Source: Pelagomonas calceolata
Lineage: Eukaryota; Sar; Pelagophyceae; Pelagomonadales; Pelagomonadaceae
NCBI GenBank assembly: GCA_918797485.1
Contig: CAKKNE010000002.1
Span: forward strand, 4,802,501 to 4,866,500
Reading direction: 5' to 3'
DNA length: 64,000 bases
The notes below the pieces were generated by a model. The model saw only the letters and a list, made by a program, of their open reading frames with translations. It did not search any database and was not told the DNA's origin. Shown piece by piece: positions 11,135 to 20,267 of this stretch. A program made the translations under genes and the position numbers. Numbering within the stretch: position 1 is the first letter of the stretch; the number at the start of each line of letters is the position of its first letter.

Positions 11135-11449
11135 GGGAGTTGTGATCTATCCATCCCGTGGGCTAGCGGCTTGTTGTTTTATTTTTGGTGGACTAGCTGG
11201 CGGAGCCCCAGGATAGCCCCAGGAAACACCGCTCCAGATACCGCTCCGGCGTTCCTGTTCGCCGCTAGTATGTCACTAGCTAGAATTAAGGCTGTTTTCG
11301 AGGCGGCCCCGGCGGAGCTAATACGAAGCCATTTCTCCAAGCCTGTTACCGAACATCTCTCATATAACACATAACAGCGTCGACCTAGCCGCGCCGCCGC
11401 CGCGCACTCAGAGGATTCAGGCAGCGCCTCCGCTAACAGGTGGTTAGCC
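11135..11449. other. Intergenic region upstream of CDC50 gene
   Basis: This 315-bp spacer lies between two plus-strand genes. It holds an A/T-richer stretch and, near 11265-11285, a CTAG-rich sequence (GCTAGTATGTCACTAGCTAG) that is a weak relative of the promoter palindrome seen elsewhere. Nothing coding is supported. Confidence 0.4.
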
Positions 11450-12673
11450 ATGTCCGAGCCCGCGACGCCGACGCGGGAAGCTGAAGACGAACAACCCAAT
11501 AAGCCGCAGGACAACCCCTGGTACCAACAAAAAGTACCCGCCTACCAGCCCCTGTTAACGCCCATAAAAATCGCCTGGATCCTCTTCGGCACCGGTATTG
11601 TATTTATCATCATCGGTTTATCTGTGAGATCCGTGAACACGAACGACATCTTCACGAGGAAGGTCCAGTACGACGGCGACGGCACGCCGTCGGCCAATAG
11701 AGATTGTCGAACTGAGAGAGCAGACACTAATACTGAATGCACTGTAGAATTGGAGATCAAACAAAAAATGGAGGAACCGGTATATGTATGGTACGAGATC
11801 GACAACTTCTACCAGAACCACAACCGCTACATGACGTCCTTTAGCATGGAGCAACTCCTCGGCACCTACCCGTCGGACGACTCGACGTGCAAACCCCTCA
11901 AGTCGAGTGGAGACAAGGACCTGTATCCCTGTGGCGTGATCGCGAACTCCATGTTCAACGACGTCATTACGCTCGAGAATGCAGATATTACGATGCGGGA
12001 GAACAACCTCGCGTGGGCGAGCGACCACCACAAGAAGTTCGCGCAGCCCGAGGATTTTGAGTGGTCGACTACCACTGCCGACATCAGTGGCTGTTTAGGT
12101 GTTATATCTACTACTGATGCTGCTGGCACGGAGACCTTATCCATTCCCGCCACTCAAACGTCGTGTCTCGAGTCAGTCTGCCAGGCTGATCTAGGCAGTT
12201 CGACGTGCTTCGGTTATGTGTGTCGGGGCGGCGACTTCGACGGGGGCCACTGCGTGAAAGGTACTTCTACCGTATACTACTACAAAGACGAGGCCAAGTA
12301 CCAGTACCTCTACGAGACGTACCCGGATATTGTTTCGCCATTGATCGGGGTGAAAAATGAACATTTTAATGTGTGGTTGAGGCTCGGTGGTCTGTCGGAC
12401 TTTCGCAAGTTGTACGGGCGGATCACGTCGACGCTCGACAAGGGCACGGTCCTCCAATTCAAGGTCAAGAACAACTTTAATGTGGACAGCTTTAAGGGCA
12501 AGAAGTATATTGTGGTCGGCACGTCGTCGGCGTTGGGTGGGAACGTGGCCGCTCTGTGGGAGTGCTTCGCGTATCTCGGTGTGGCGATGTGCGGCATCGC
12601 GCTGCTGTTCCTGGCGAAGAGCCAGTTCGTGGGTGCGCGGAAGCTGGGAGATACGGCGTACCTGAAGGGCTAG
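11450..12673 (+). CDS. CDC50: CDC50/LEM3 family P4-ATPase flippase subunit
   Basis: The ATG at 11450 gives 407 residues. The protein has a short cytosolic N-terminus, a first membrane helix at about 41-62 preceded by the family-typical Q-Q-x-x-P-A-Y-x-P segment, a large ectodomain with several Cys and an N-x-Y-x-x-S glycosylation-like region (Y-x-N-H-N-R-Y), and a second helix at about 372-395. This two-helix layout and length match CDC50 (TMEM30), the obligate partner of P4-ATPase lipid flippases, needed for their exit from the ER and for phospholipid flipping. The ectodomain contains an inserted Cys-rich loop around residues 205-270. No P4-ATPase gene is present in this window. Confidence 0.9.
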   Translation: MSEPATPTREAEDEQPNKPQDNPWYQQKVPAYQPLLTPIKIAWILFGTGIVFIIIGLSVRSVNTNDIFTRKVQYDGDGTPSANRDCRTERADTNTECTVELEIKQKMEEPVYVWYEIDNFYQNHNRYMTSFSMEQLLGTYPSDDSTCKPLKSSGDKDLYPCGVIANSMFNDVITLENADITMRENNLAWASDHHKKFAQPEDFEWSTTTADISGCLGVISTTDAAGTETLSIPATQTSCLESVCQADLGSSTCFGYVCRGGDFDGGHCVKGTSTVYYYKDEAKYQYLYETYPDIVSPLIGVKNEHFNVWLRLGGLSDFRKLYGRITSTLDKGTVLQFKVKNNFNVDSFKGKKYIVVGTSSALGGNVAALWECFAYLGVAMCGIALLFLAKSQFVGARKLGDTAYLKG

Positions 12674-12677
12674 TCTA

Positions 12678-13472
12678 CTAAGTACACATTAGGCTTGAGC
12701 GGTCTTTGATATCGTCGCCATCTAGGGTCTCCACTAAGCTGGAGAAGGCCTCCGCGGCAGTTTTGATAGGTTGCGCGGCGTCGTCCAACTCGTCGCGCTG
12801 GCAGGCCGGAATTGATGCAGGCAGGATACCCTTCTGTAGTTTCTTTTGATGGAGGCCGCCGACGATGCGCTTGGACACAACCTTCGAGTTGGTCGCGTAG
12901 GCCCGCTCGCGCGCTTGTAGTAGTGCGCGCTCGCGCGGCGCGTCAATATCAGAAAGAGCCGTCCGCGCCTCGTCGAACAAATCGAGCTCGCGGCACGCCC
13001 GCGCCTCCAGCAGCCGCGCCTCGTCGTTCCCAGAGACCTCCCGGCAGCTCCGGAGGGCCGCCCGCGGCAGCTTCGCCTCGAGGTAGACGCGCGCCGAACC
13101 GAGTAAAGCGTCGCGCCGCATGGCGTCCAATAGCCTTTGCGTTTCACCATCTTCGGGAAACGCGTAGTCGTAGGCCACCAATGCCTTCTCGTACCACTGT
13201 ATCGAGCGCTCTAGTCTACCTTCATGAAACATGCGGTCGCCCCTTTCTACGGCGAGCTGGGCGCCCTTCAGCGTTTCATGAACAGGCTGCGCGAACAAGG
13301 CCCGCTCCTCGGTCCTGTCGAGGTTCCGGCAGCCGCCGCAGGCCGCGGCGGCGGCCGCGGCCTCCCTTCGTTTCGTGGCCGCCGCGGCGTCCTCCTCATC
13401 GTCTTGTTTCTTGAGCGTCGCCTCCCACGTCCTATAAGGCCGCGTCCAGTCGTAGTCCTCGGCCGCCGCCAT
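12678..13472 (-). CDS. TPR-like protein of unknown function
   Basis: The ATG at 13472 gives 264 residues. An N-terminal acidic/alanine-rich region (a W-T-R-P-Y-R-T-W-E-x-T-L segment, then a poly-Ala stretch) is followed by helical TPR-like repeats at about 85-200 (G-D-R-M-F-H-E-G-R-L-E-R-S-I-x-W-Y-E-K-A-L). TPR arrays mediate protein-protein contacts; the partner is unknown. The 3' end lies only 4 bp from the CDC50 stop on the opposite strand. The ATG directly follows an in-frame TAG that ends the 71-codon frame at 13473-13688, so the two frames form one continuous phase broken by a single stop. Confidence 0.7.
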   Translation of the reverse strand: MAAAEDYDWTRPYRTWEATLKKQDDEEDAAAATKRREAAAAAAACGGCRNLDRTEERALFAQPVHETLKGAQLAVERGDRMFHEGRLERSIQWYEKALVAYDYAFPEDGETQRLLDAMRRDALLGSARVYLEAKLPRAALRSCREVSGNDEARLLEARACRELDLFDEARTALSDIDAPRERALLQARERAYATNSKVVSKRIVGGLHQKKLQKGILPASIPACQRDELDDAAQPIKTAAEAFSSLVETLDGDDIKDRSSLMCT

Positions 13473-13688
13473 CTAGCTGGCCTCGCGCGCCTGCGCTTCT
13501 CGCAGCCTCGCGAGCGTGGCCTCGTTCGCGATCGTGTCCCGGTGCTCGGGGCCCAGGACGTCCGTCGACACTTTGACGATCGCCTCGAGCTGGGAGATGG
13601 CCTCCCGCCGATTCGCGGCCTCGCCGCGGCGGTCACTTGTGGCTGGCTGCCCTGCTATGTCGCGGTAGGCGCTGCCGAGGCTGTCCAT
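13473..13688 (-). pseudogene. C-terminal fragment of a TPR (kinesin-light-chain-like) gene
   Basis: This 71-codon frame, with an ATG at 13688, ends in TAG immediately before the ATG of the next gene and in the same phase. Its last 40 residues (S-x-L-E-A-I-V-K-V-S-T-D-V-L-G-P-E-H-R-D-T-I and an AREAS end) resemble the C-terminus of the divergent MYND/TPR protein (L-E-E-T-G-R-T-A-R-R-V-L-G-G-S-H-P-F-V, also ending in EAS). It may be an inverted remnant of that family or a small upstream cistron; I favour the remnant. Confidence 0.4.
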
Positions 13689-13700
13689 GCGTCGCAGCGG

Positions 13701-13794
13701 CCGCGCGTGGGGCGCCTTTCTACCGGGCAGGCTTCACCTGTGGCAGGCCGCGCGTGGGGCACCTTTTTACCAGGCTCAGGCTTGCCTCTGGCAG
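13701..13794. repeat. Two-copy 47-bp direct repeat
   Basis: Two adjacent imperfect copies (13701-13747 and 13748-13794) begin CCGCGCGTGGGGC and differ at roughly ten positions. They sit just upstream of the MYND gene ATG and would lie in its promoter or 5' leader. Confidence 0.8.
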
Positions 13795-13859
13795 CAGAGA
13801 CAGTGTGGCCACCTGCTGTTTTTCGGCCCGTAGGGCTGCCCAGAACTGACCCTGCGACG

Positions 13860-15047
13860 ATGATCTTGGTGCAATGCGCCGCCTGCGCTGCCCCGCTCGG
13901 CTTGTCGTCTGGAAAGAAATGCGGCCGCTGCAGCACACGCTACTGCGGGCCAGCTTGCCAGGAGCAGCACTGGAAAGAGGGCGGGCACGACAAGCTCTGC
14001 AAGAAGATCAAGCGCGCTGGCGGCGCCGAGCAGTACAATGCGAATCAGAAGTACACGGCGGCCGTGACGATCGCGGCGGAGGCGTGCGCGGACGACACCA
14101 AGGGCCAGACGTGCTACATCTGCACGCAGGCCCTCCATTGGAAAACGAAGGAGGGTCTCGTGCGCATGTGCGCGTGCCGCGGGACGGCGGGCTTCGCGCA
14201 TGTTTCTTGTCTGGCGGAGCAGGCGAAGATTTCGGTCGCGGAGGCCCTGGAGAACAATTTGGATGGCGAGAGATGGTCTTCGAGGTGGGGGCGGTGGGAC
14301 ACGTGCAGCCTGTGCGAACAAGAGTACCACGGCGTCGTGCGGTGCGCGCTCGGGTGGGCGTGCTGGAAGACGTATGTGGGTCGGGCGGAGAATGACTGGC
14401 CTCGGCTGGGTGCGATGAGCGCGCTTGGGAACGGATTATCCGTTGCAAAACAATACGCGGACGCGTTGGCCGTGAGAGAGGCCGAGTTGGCTATGAAGCG
14501 GCGGCTTGGCGCAGATGAAGATAGCATTCTCGTCGTGCAGAGCAATCTTGCGAGCACGTATCAATTTCTCGGACGGCGTGAGGAGGCACTGTCTCTGCGA
14601 CGTGTCGTGTACTCCGGACGTGTAAATCTCGTAGGCGAAGATCATAGAGGCACCCTCGGGGCAGCTGTCAACTACGCCTCGACCCTCTTCGCTCTGGACC
14701 ACTACGCAGAAGCCAGGGCACTACTACGCAAAACGGTTCCCGCGGCGCAACGCGTTCTCGGTGAGAATCATATGATCACGCTCAAGATGAGGAAAGTTTA
14801 CGCGCAGTCGCTCTGCGGCGACCCCGCCGCCACGCTCGACGATCTCGGCGAGGCCTTGACGACGCTCGAGGAGACGGGACGGACCGCGCGGCGCGTGCTC
14901 GGGGGTTCGCACCCTTTCGTTGTGGATACTGAAAGGTTCCTGCGAGGGCTGCTCGAAGCCCTCGACGCCCGCGAAGCGTCAGAGACGGGGGTCGACGTGA
15001 ACTCCGTCCGCGAGGCGATGGAAGCGATGACGCCCGGGGATGCGTAA
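13860..15047 (+). CDS. MYND zinc-finger, RING-CH-like and TPR protein
   Basis: The ATG at 13860 directly precedes the zinc finger; the upstream open frame has only non-ATG starts. The protein has 395 residues. A MYND finger (C-x2-C...C-x2-C...C-x3-C...H-x3-C) spans about residues 6-45. A second Cys/His cluster follows, with C-Y-I-C near residue 87, a C-A-C-R-G-T-A-G-F-A-H-x-x-C block near 107-118 and C-S-L-C further on; it resembles a RING-CH finger. TPR repeats of the kinesin-light-chain type (L-G-x-x-H-x-x-T/V) occupy the C-terminal half. Such MYND-RING-TPR proteins are expanded families in stramenopile algae. Ubiquitin ligase activity is possible but unproven. Confidence 0.8.
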   Translation: MILVQCAACAAPLGLSSGKKCGRCSTRYCGPACQEQHWKEGGHDKLCKKIKRAGGAEQYNANQKYTAAVTIAAEACADDTKGQTCYICTQALHWKTKEGLVRMCACRGTAGFAHVSCLAEQAKISVAEALENNLDGERWSSRWGRWDTCSLCEQEYHGVVRCALGWACWKTYVGRAENDWPRLGAMSALGNGLSVAKQYADALAVREAELAMKRRLGADEDSILVVQSNLASTYQFLGRREEALSLRRVVYSGRVNLVGEDHRGTLGAAVNYASTLFALDHYAEARALLRKTVPAAQRVLGENHMITLKMRKVYAQSLCGDPAATLDDLGEALTTLEETGRTARRVLGGSHPFVVDTERFLRGLLEALDAREASETGVDVNSVREAMEAMTPGDA

Positions 15048-15065
15048 CTAGTACATGCAAGCAAA

Positions 15066-15725
15066 TTAGTACCCCGGCCGCGCGGCCATCATCTCCTGGA
15101 TCTGGGCCTCTTCGAGGTCCCGACCGATGAGGCCACCTTCTTCTCCCCTAGAATACGCCAGGAGCCGGGGCTGCGCCTCGGGGCGGCCCGACCCGGCCAG
15201 ATAGGTTCTAGATTTCAATGTCAAAACTTTCGAGGCGTTCTCGAACTTGACCTCTAGAGATTCAAACGCGGCCCACGCGTAGACGTGGACCGGGGCGCCT
15301 CCAAAACTCAAAACCATGCCGTCGAACTTGACGGGATGGACCAGGCGCTCGATGCCCAGGAAGCGCGAGACGTCGTTGCCCGTCAAAACCCAGCGCGTCA
15401 TGCGCGCCGTGTCGGACTTCGGGTGGAGACCATTCATGAGCGCCACGGCTACAGCTTTGCTGGCGCAGCCGTCACTTATTTCGGAGTAGGGCTTCTTGCG
15501 GTCGTTGTGGGCCATTTTTTTCACGGCCTTGACGACCTTATCCCGTAGACGCTTGCGCATGGCCTTCAAGGCCTTCGCGTCGACGACTTCATCGCCCTTG
15601 TGCTTCTTTGCCACTTGCTGCTGTAATGACTGGATGATCTTGATGAGCTCCGGCTTGCTGAGCTCCTCCAAATTCTCGGGGATCGCGGCGAGGGGGCGCT
15701 TCTTCTTTCGCGCCGAGGCCTCCAT
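15066..15725 (-). CDS. Hypothetical protein
   Basis: The ATG at 15725 gives 219 residues. The N-terminus is basic (K-K-K-R), followed by a short amphipathic coiled coil with an L-S-K-P-E-L-I-K-I-I-Q-S-L pattern reminiscent of SAP helices, a Lys-rich helix at about 50-75, and a compact C-terminal domain I do not recognise (F-D-G-M-V-L-S-F-G-G-A-P-V-H-V-Y-A-W). Nuclear localisation is plausible from the basic segment only. The stop lies 18 bp from the MYND gene stop (convergent). Confidence 0.7.
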   Translation of the reverse strand: MEASARKKKRPLAAIPENLEELSKPELIKIIQSLQQQVAKKHKGDEVVDAKALKAMRKRLRDKVVKAVKKMAHNDRKKPYSEISDGCASKAVAVALMNGLHPKSDTARMTRWVLTGNDVSRFLGIERLVHPVKFDGMVLSFGGAPVHVYAWAAFESLEVKFENASKVLTLKSRTYLAGSGRPEAQPRLLAYSRGEEGGLIGRDLEEAQIQEMMAARPGY

Positions 15726-16226
15726 GGGAAAGGCCCTCTTTGCAACCGAGGCCTCCGTGGGAGGAGAACCGGCGCTGCGGCGCGTTGCTGAGGCTCCGCA
15801 GGGCTCTCTTGCTCAGGGCGGCGGCGAAGGACATCCAGCAATGGCGACGGTGGCGCGGGGCAGCCCTTTTGTTTGTTGCTCTGGGGCTGCTGGTTTCAAA
15901 CTGAGTGCGACCACCCCGTGCGCCTGGATGTGTCCGTCGCGCGAGCTCTCTGCACGCGTTTGCGTAGCATTTTTACCAGGGAGATCAGTGAGGTGTGTGC
16001 TAGCGGCCCGTAAGACACTAGCAAAGCCGGCAGCCGTAAAAACAAACAAAAAGCGCTGGGTTGCGGGGCGCAGAAGGTCGTTCCGGGTGCCGGCTGGACA
16101 GTTCGAACACCTGGCGAACGCATTCGAACAATGCGATAGACCACAGCTCAGACGCCAGCCGTCCCAAAGCCCCCACAGACCAGGGCAGCAAAACTACTGC
16201 GGCGCGGACGCCAGCCGCTCAAAAAA
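15726..16226. promoter_or_regulatory. Divergent promoter region
   Basis: This 501-bp spacer lies between the minus-strand 219-residue gene and the plus-strand 900-residue gene. It carries one full copy of the CTAG palindrome (15999-16023), about 270 bp from the left ATG and 200 bp from the right. No other coding signal is supported. Confidence 0.55.
15999..16023 (+). promoter_or_regulatory. CTAG palindrome motif, copy a
   Basis: The sequence reads GCTAGCGGCC then CGTAAGACACTAGCA. The outer arms GCTAG/CTAGC pair as an inverted repeat, and the core GTAAGACACTAG is shared with the copies at 43489 and 44509. Confidence 0.65.
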
Positions 16227-18929
16227 ATGAGCTCCCTCTCGGCAGCCGCCTTCGCGGCAGTAAGAAGAGCCTTAGATGGCGACGTCGACGACGCCGCGGC
16301 CGCGGAGCACGCCGCGGCCGCGCCGGAGGACCGTGCTTTGTTAGCGCTGGCCCCGGGCGACGAGAATTTGGGCAAGGCGTGCTACCACGCGGTCCGGCGC
16401 AAATACGGGCGGGACGTGCAGGCCGCGCGGCGTTTACGACGAAGAAGAAGGCCGGCCGCATCATCATCGAGTGACATTCTATCTCTAGTAAAGCGCGGCG
16501 CCGCCGACGCGCGGCGGCTGAGTGCTTTGGCCGATGCGAGATTATCGAGGCAGTTGGAAGCAGCAGAAAGAAGGCTCCAGGAGCTGGCCCACGAGTGCGT
16601 GGGCGAGCACGCGAAGGCTCGGTCACGCTTAGCTGCGCGGGCCGAGAAGACGGCGTCTCGAAGACGCGCGGAACGAGCAGCCGCGAAAGCAAATGCAAGG
16701 TGGGCCCTGTTCTTACTGCGGTGCGAGGGCGACGCGCCGCCGCCCGTGAATACGCGGAAGCCGCCCCTGCAATTGCGGAGTTGTGTGGAACGGGACGACG
16801 TTAAGCGGGGCGCTTCGGCAGCGAAAGACGCGTGCACGCGGCCCGGCCCCGCGCGCGTGTCTGCTGCGTTGGCCTTGCGGAGCAAGCGGGGCGGGATGGT
16901 TGATGATGCTAGAGATGCGAGAGCATTGGAGACTTTTAGAGCTACCAAAGTAGCGTTTTGTAGGGGCGCCGCGGCCTGGACGGCGCGGAAGCCCGCCGAG
17001 ACGTTTCCGGGCTTCCCCCACGCCGACGGCGTCGAGACCTTGATTGATCTTCTCGTTCCTTCCCGTCCGAGGACGCCCTCGACGAAAAGAGCGGCCGATG
17101 GTGCGGAACTCTTATCTGCGGGGCCCATCCACTGGCTCTGCGTGGGCAACCCTTCCGCAGCGTTCGACGATTGTTTAGGGACGGATGAGGACCCGGATCC
17201 CGCGACGCACGCCCTCTGTTCATCTAGAATATACTACCAGCTCGACGGCGCGCACGTGGAAGACCCGCCTTGTACCGGTTCGGATGTCTCATGCTCGCTC
17301 ATCGACGACGGCGCATCCCTAAAAAGAGCCTGGGCTATCCATGACGCTCTCGGCGAGGCGCACACGTTTCAGGCGCTAACTGATGACATGACCGTCACGC
17401 ACGTCGTCTCAGCAAAAGACGACCACGTCCAGAAAAATAACATCCAGTCGAACAGCGACGAGCTCGCCGACAGCGTCGTTTCTCAACCCGTTGTCCTCGA
17501 AGATAGTGAGGGTAAAAGGTTCGCCGCGTGCAGCGTCGCCCAATTACTGGAGGCGAAGCACCTACAGACCTCTGATATGGTGAGGAGGGCGACGTCAGTT
17601 GTAGCATCGCAGAACGGCGCTCGTATTCCAAGGTGGGGCGCGCGCGATTTATATGTATGTACCACAATAAGGGCTCCGTGCAACGTGCACGACGAGACGA
17701 CGACATCTTACATGCGGCGGCTTTCCCCGAGGGCGGTCGCCGAACTAGCGCGGGCCTACTTAAATGATGATTCTGAAACGGATCTAACGGCGCGCGACGT
17801 CTTCCCGGCGTCCTCAGCTGACGAGGTCTTTAGCTTGGTCCAGGACCAAGAGGGCGATAAAGGAGATGCGTTTTTAGTGAACTGGTGCATTGACGATGAT
17901 ACGAACGAAGAGCGAGCGGTGTCAGCCAGAGTAGCACCAATGATCGAGGAGGACGAGGAGGAGGACGACGACGTCCTCGGCCCGGTCTGCCAGTGGCGGT
18001 CCTGCTCCTGCGCCGCTCGTTCGTCAAGACGTGTTGTAGGCAAGAAGCAGCCCAATCGGCCGTTATGTGCCTGGCACCGCTCCTTAAAACGGCATTTAGA
18101 TGATGGTGCCCAAGCGGCTGGAAGGGCGTCCGACGCGTTGCGGTTCGTGCCTCGAGCGAAGGCGGCGCGGGAGGCCGCCGAAGCGGTAAGAGCCTCCAAA
18201 AAGTCGAATTACGGCGACCAGGACGCCGCCGAGGCCGCAGCGATTCGCGGCGCGTCGCCCCTACTGGTCGAATTGTCGAACGGGAAACTTGGTCAAACAG
18301 TAAGGGTCTTCTGTCGGCGGGCCGCGGCGGAGTCCGCGGAGCGCAAATCCCGGAGGAAGGACAAAGAGGACAAAGGTGAAGGATGGGCGCGGTGGGACGA
18401 CGCGCGCGCGTTGTCCGCCGCTCGCAGGGACGTCGCGGCGTCGCTCGATCGCTTAGATCGGGTCTGTGCTGCGGAAAGAGCGGCTACGGGCGAGTTGGCA
18501 GCTCGGCGGGCCGCGGGCCAGTTCCCCGCCGACGCGCTGGTGCAGATCAAGCGTGAGCATGCGCGTCTCGACGCGGAGCGCGCCGAGGGCGATCAGGATC
18601 AAGCGGCCGACGAGCGGTTGGAGCTCGAGTTCGCGCGGCGCAAGGTCGCGTTGCTGAAGGCCGACACGGGGGCGCAGCGGCCTCAAGTAAGTGTCGCGGC
18701 CGCGGCGGACATCTTGGCGGCGACGGCGGGGAGGGGCGACCGGTCGCCGGACGAGCTCATGGCGTCGCCCATCCTCGAGGAGCCCACGGACACGGGCTAC
18801 GGCGCGCCGCGGCGGCGGGCGATGGCGTCGACGGCGAGGAGGGCTGCTCAAAAGCTGCGCTTCGTGTCGCCCTACTCGTCGGCGAACAACCAGGCGCCGA
18901 AGCGGCGGTCTTCCGGTAGGAAGTTTTGA
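16227..18929 (+). CDS. Large hypothetical protein
   Basis: The ATG at 16227, after a run of A, gives 900 residues. The N-terminal 180 residues are Arg/Ala-rich helices. The middle third is acidic to neutral and probably globular. A small Cys/His cluster occurs near residues 588-615 (C-x4-C-x-C...C-A-W-H), like a short zinc-binding knuckle. The C-terminal 250 residues are helical and basic, with a coiled coil around 720-810. I recognise no named domain. The Cys/His pattern followed by a basic helix could indicate chromatin or nucleic-acid binding, but this is weak. It is flanked on the left by a motif-bearing divergent promoter. Confidence 0.65.
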   Translation: MSSLSAAAFAAVRRALDGDVDDAAAAEHAAAAPEDRALLALAPGDENLGKACYHAVRRKYGRDVQAARRLRRRRRPAASSSSDILSLVKRGAADARRLSALADARLSRQLEAAERRLQELAHECVGEHAKARSRLAARAEKTASRRRAERAAAKANARWALFLLRCEGDAPPPVNTRKPPLQLRSCVERDDVKRGASAAKDACTRPGPARVSAALALRSKRGGMVDDARDARALETFRATKVAFCRGAAAWTARKPAETFPGFPHADGVETLIDLLVPSRPRTPSTKRAADGAELLSAGPIHWLCVGNPSAAFDDCLGTDEDPDPATHALCSSRIYYQLDGAHVEDPPCTGSDVSCSLIDDGASLKRAWAIHDALGEAHTFQALTDDMTVTHVVSAKDDHVQKNNIQSNSDELADSVVSQPVVLEDSEGKRFAACSVAQLLEAKHLQTSDMVRRATSVVASQNGARIPRWGARDLYVCTTIRAPCNVHDETTTSYMRRLSPRAVAELARAYLNDDSETDLTARDVFPASSADEVFSLVQDQEGDKGDAFLVNWCIDDDTNEERAVSARVAPMIEEDEEEDDDVLGPVCQWRSCSCAARSSRRVVGKKQPNRPLCAWHRSLKRHLDDGAQAAGRASDALRFVPRAKAAREAAEAVRASKKSNYGDQDAAEAAAIRGASPLLVELSNGKLGQTVRVFCRRAAAESAERKSRRKDKEDKGEGWARWDDARALSAARRDVAASLDRLDRVCAAERAATGELAARRAAGQFPADALVQIKREHARLDAERAEGDQDQAADERLELEFARRKVALLKADTGAQRPQVSVAAAADILAATAGRGDRSPDELMASPILEEPTDTGYGAPRRRAMASTARRAAQKLRFVSPYSSANNQAPKRRSSGRKF

Positions 18930-19151
18930 TTTAATCAGAGGTATATTAGTTTGGACGCAATCAAATCGGGTTTTTGCCGCAAGTTTTTTGGGATTCCTGC
19001 TCCTAGCTCGTGGTTTGGCACCGCGCGCGTAGCGTAGCGGTCGTGAGTGGCCCGCTGCTATTGAAGCGACGCCAAATTCAGCGCCTTACCTCCGGTTAGA
19101 ACCGCGCATTGGCCCTGAGTCGATTTGCCTCAAGTTTCCAGCGTGCGTAAC

Positions 19152-19736
19152 ATGGGTCTGCTCTTTGGAGGCAAGCCGGAGGAGGTGCCGTTCCGCCGCA
19201 AAATCCTGCGCTCGCTTGTCTACGCGGCGATGAAGGCCATGACATTCGCAATTCTCGCGCCGGTGTTCAAAGGCGATACATGCTCCGCCCTGCCGTCGGC
19301 CCGCGCCTACTTGATCGTGTTCGCCGTTATCCAGCTCGCAACCGTGCCGCTCCTGCTTTACACGAACTCGATGCGAATCAACAAGGGCTTCAATCCGCAC
19401 ATGAATTGCGACGTACGCGCGGACGAGGGCGGCGAGGTTTTTAATGGGCACAAGACCGTCTCGAACATCGATAAACTGCTCGGACTGGCGACGCTCCTCG
19501 TTGGCGTCGTGTGGGGCTTGACGCTGTGGTCAATTCAGACTTCGCGCGGTGGGTCCAACTCGAACTGCGACAAGGGGATTTATTCGGCGATCGGCGTCAG
19601 CGCCTGGATATGCGTCGCGATCTTCGTAGCTATCCTCGTCTACATCATACTCATCGTCCTCAAGGTCGTGCCGATGCCAAATAAGGGCAAGGCCGATCTG
19701 GAGGCGCCGCTCGACGCGGAGGCGTCGGCGGAGTAG
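19152..19736 (+). CDS. Small membrane protein with three to four helices
   Basis: The first ATG is at 19152 (194 residues, starting M-G-L-L-F-G-G). Hydrophobic segments lie at about 24-40 (weak), 48-68, 102-122 and 143-170. The loop between the second and third carries N-x-H-M-N-C-D-V. The C-terminus is a charged tail, K-A-D-L-E-A-P-L. Gly-2 would permit N-myristoylation. I recognise no family; it could be a stress-response or MARVEL-like tetraspan protein. No catalytic motif is visible. Confidence 0.65.
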   Translation: MGLLFGGKPEEVPFRRKILRSLVYAAMKAMTFAILAPVFKGDTCSALPSARAYLIVFAVIQLATVPLLLYTNSMRINKGFNPHMNCDVRADEGGEVFNGHKTVSNIDKLLGLATLLVGVVWGLTLWSIQTSRGGSNSNCDKGIYSAIGVSAWICVAIFVAILVYIILIVLKVVPMPNKGKADLEAPLDAEASAE

Positions 19737-19811
19737 TTGCCGTTGAGCAGTCAAGGGCGCGTTTAGTAATAGTCTCATTCGATCGATACCTTCAGGCTCG
19801 GCTGCGTGTAG

Positions 19812-19839
19812 GCTAGTGTGTGTGTTCCCGCTAGCTAGC
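19812..19839 (-). promoter_or_regulatory. CTAG palindrome motif, divergent copy k
   Basis: GCTAGTGTGTGTGTT then CCCGCTAGCTAGC. It is unusual in lying in a convergent spacer, about 245 bp before the short open frame at 20058. Confidence 0.35.
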
Positions 19840-19929
19840 TGTGAAAACTGATCATTTCGACACGTATTTGCTGGATTCCTCTTTAATCGAAAGGTGTGAC
19901 ACCGCGTCTTTGTGAACCTTCGCCGCGGC

Positions 19930-20035
19930 GATGGCGTGAGAGAGACGCCATCGACGCGACTGCGCGACAGCGAGACGTCGTCGACGCGACGGCGTGGCAG
20001 AGAGACACCATCGACGCCGCGACCGAGACGCGCCG
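19930..20035. repeat. 33-bp minisatellite with hairpin
   Basis: About three units of a 33-bp repeat with the core GACRYCRTCGACGC. The first contains a perfect inverted repeat GATGGCGT/ACGCCATC (19930-19937 and 19945-19952). The core matches the hairpin inside the introners. Confidence 0.7.
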
Positions 20036-20267
20036 CCCCGACGCAGACTTCTGCCACATGGTAAACGTGGGGGACGACAAAAAGGACCTCGAAGAGCCCC
20101 TGTCGCCCAAGGAGCCTGAGCCGGCGACGGCCAACAGCTAGACTCACTGGCCCCGGGCCGCGCTGCCTCACCCCCCACATATCCCTAGCCGCCAGCCCAC
20201 GCACCGTACGTAAAAATATAGCTCCTTAGGCAGGAACACTACTGGGGGGGAGGGAATTGCGCGGTGG

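Larger units (their letters stand above)
19737..20267. other. Convergent intergenic region with repeats and a small open frame
   Basis: This 531-bp region lies between the ends of the membrane-protein and Tubby genes. It contains a CTAG palindrome relative (19812-19839), a 33-bp minisatellite with an embedded hairpin (19930-20035) and an open stretch ending at 20141 whose last 27 codons after an ATG at 20058 end K-K-D-L-E-E-P-L...ATANS. That tail resembles the C-terminus of the upstream membrane protein (K-A-D-L-E-A-P-L), so it may be the relic of a 3' duplication or an alternative terminal exon. Confidence 0.4.

Noticed and set aside
13224-13859. N-terminal extension of the MYND gene
   Set aside because: The extension has no ATG, overlaps the antisense TPR gene and is rich in Arg/Gly; the ATG at 13860 sits directly before the zinc finger.
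19530-20204. 224-codon minus-strand frame across the membrane-protein end and the minisatellite
   Set aside because: It is antisense to a clear membrane protein and its repeats come from the 33-bp minisatellite.
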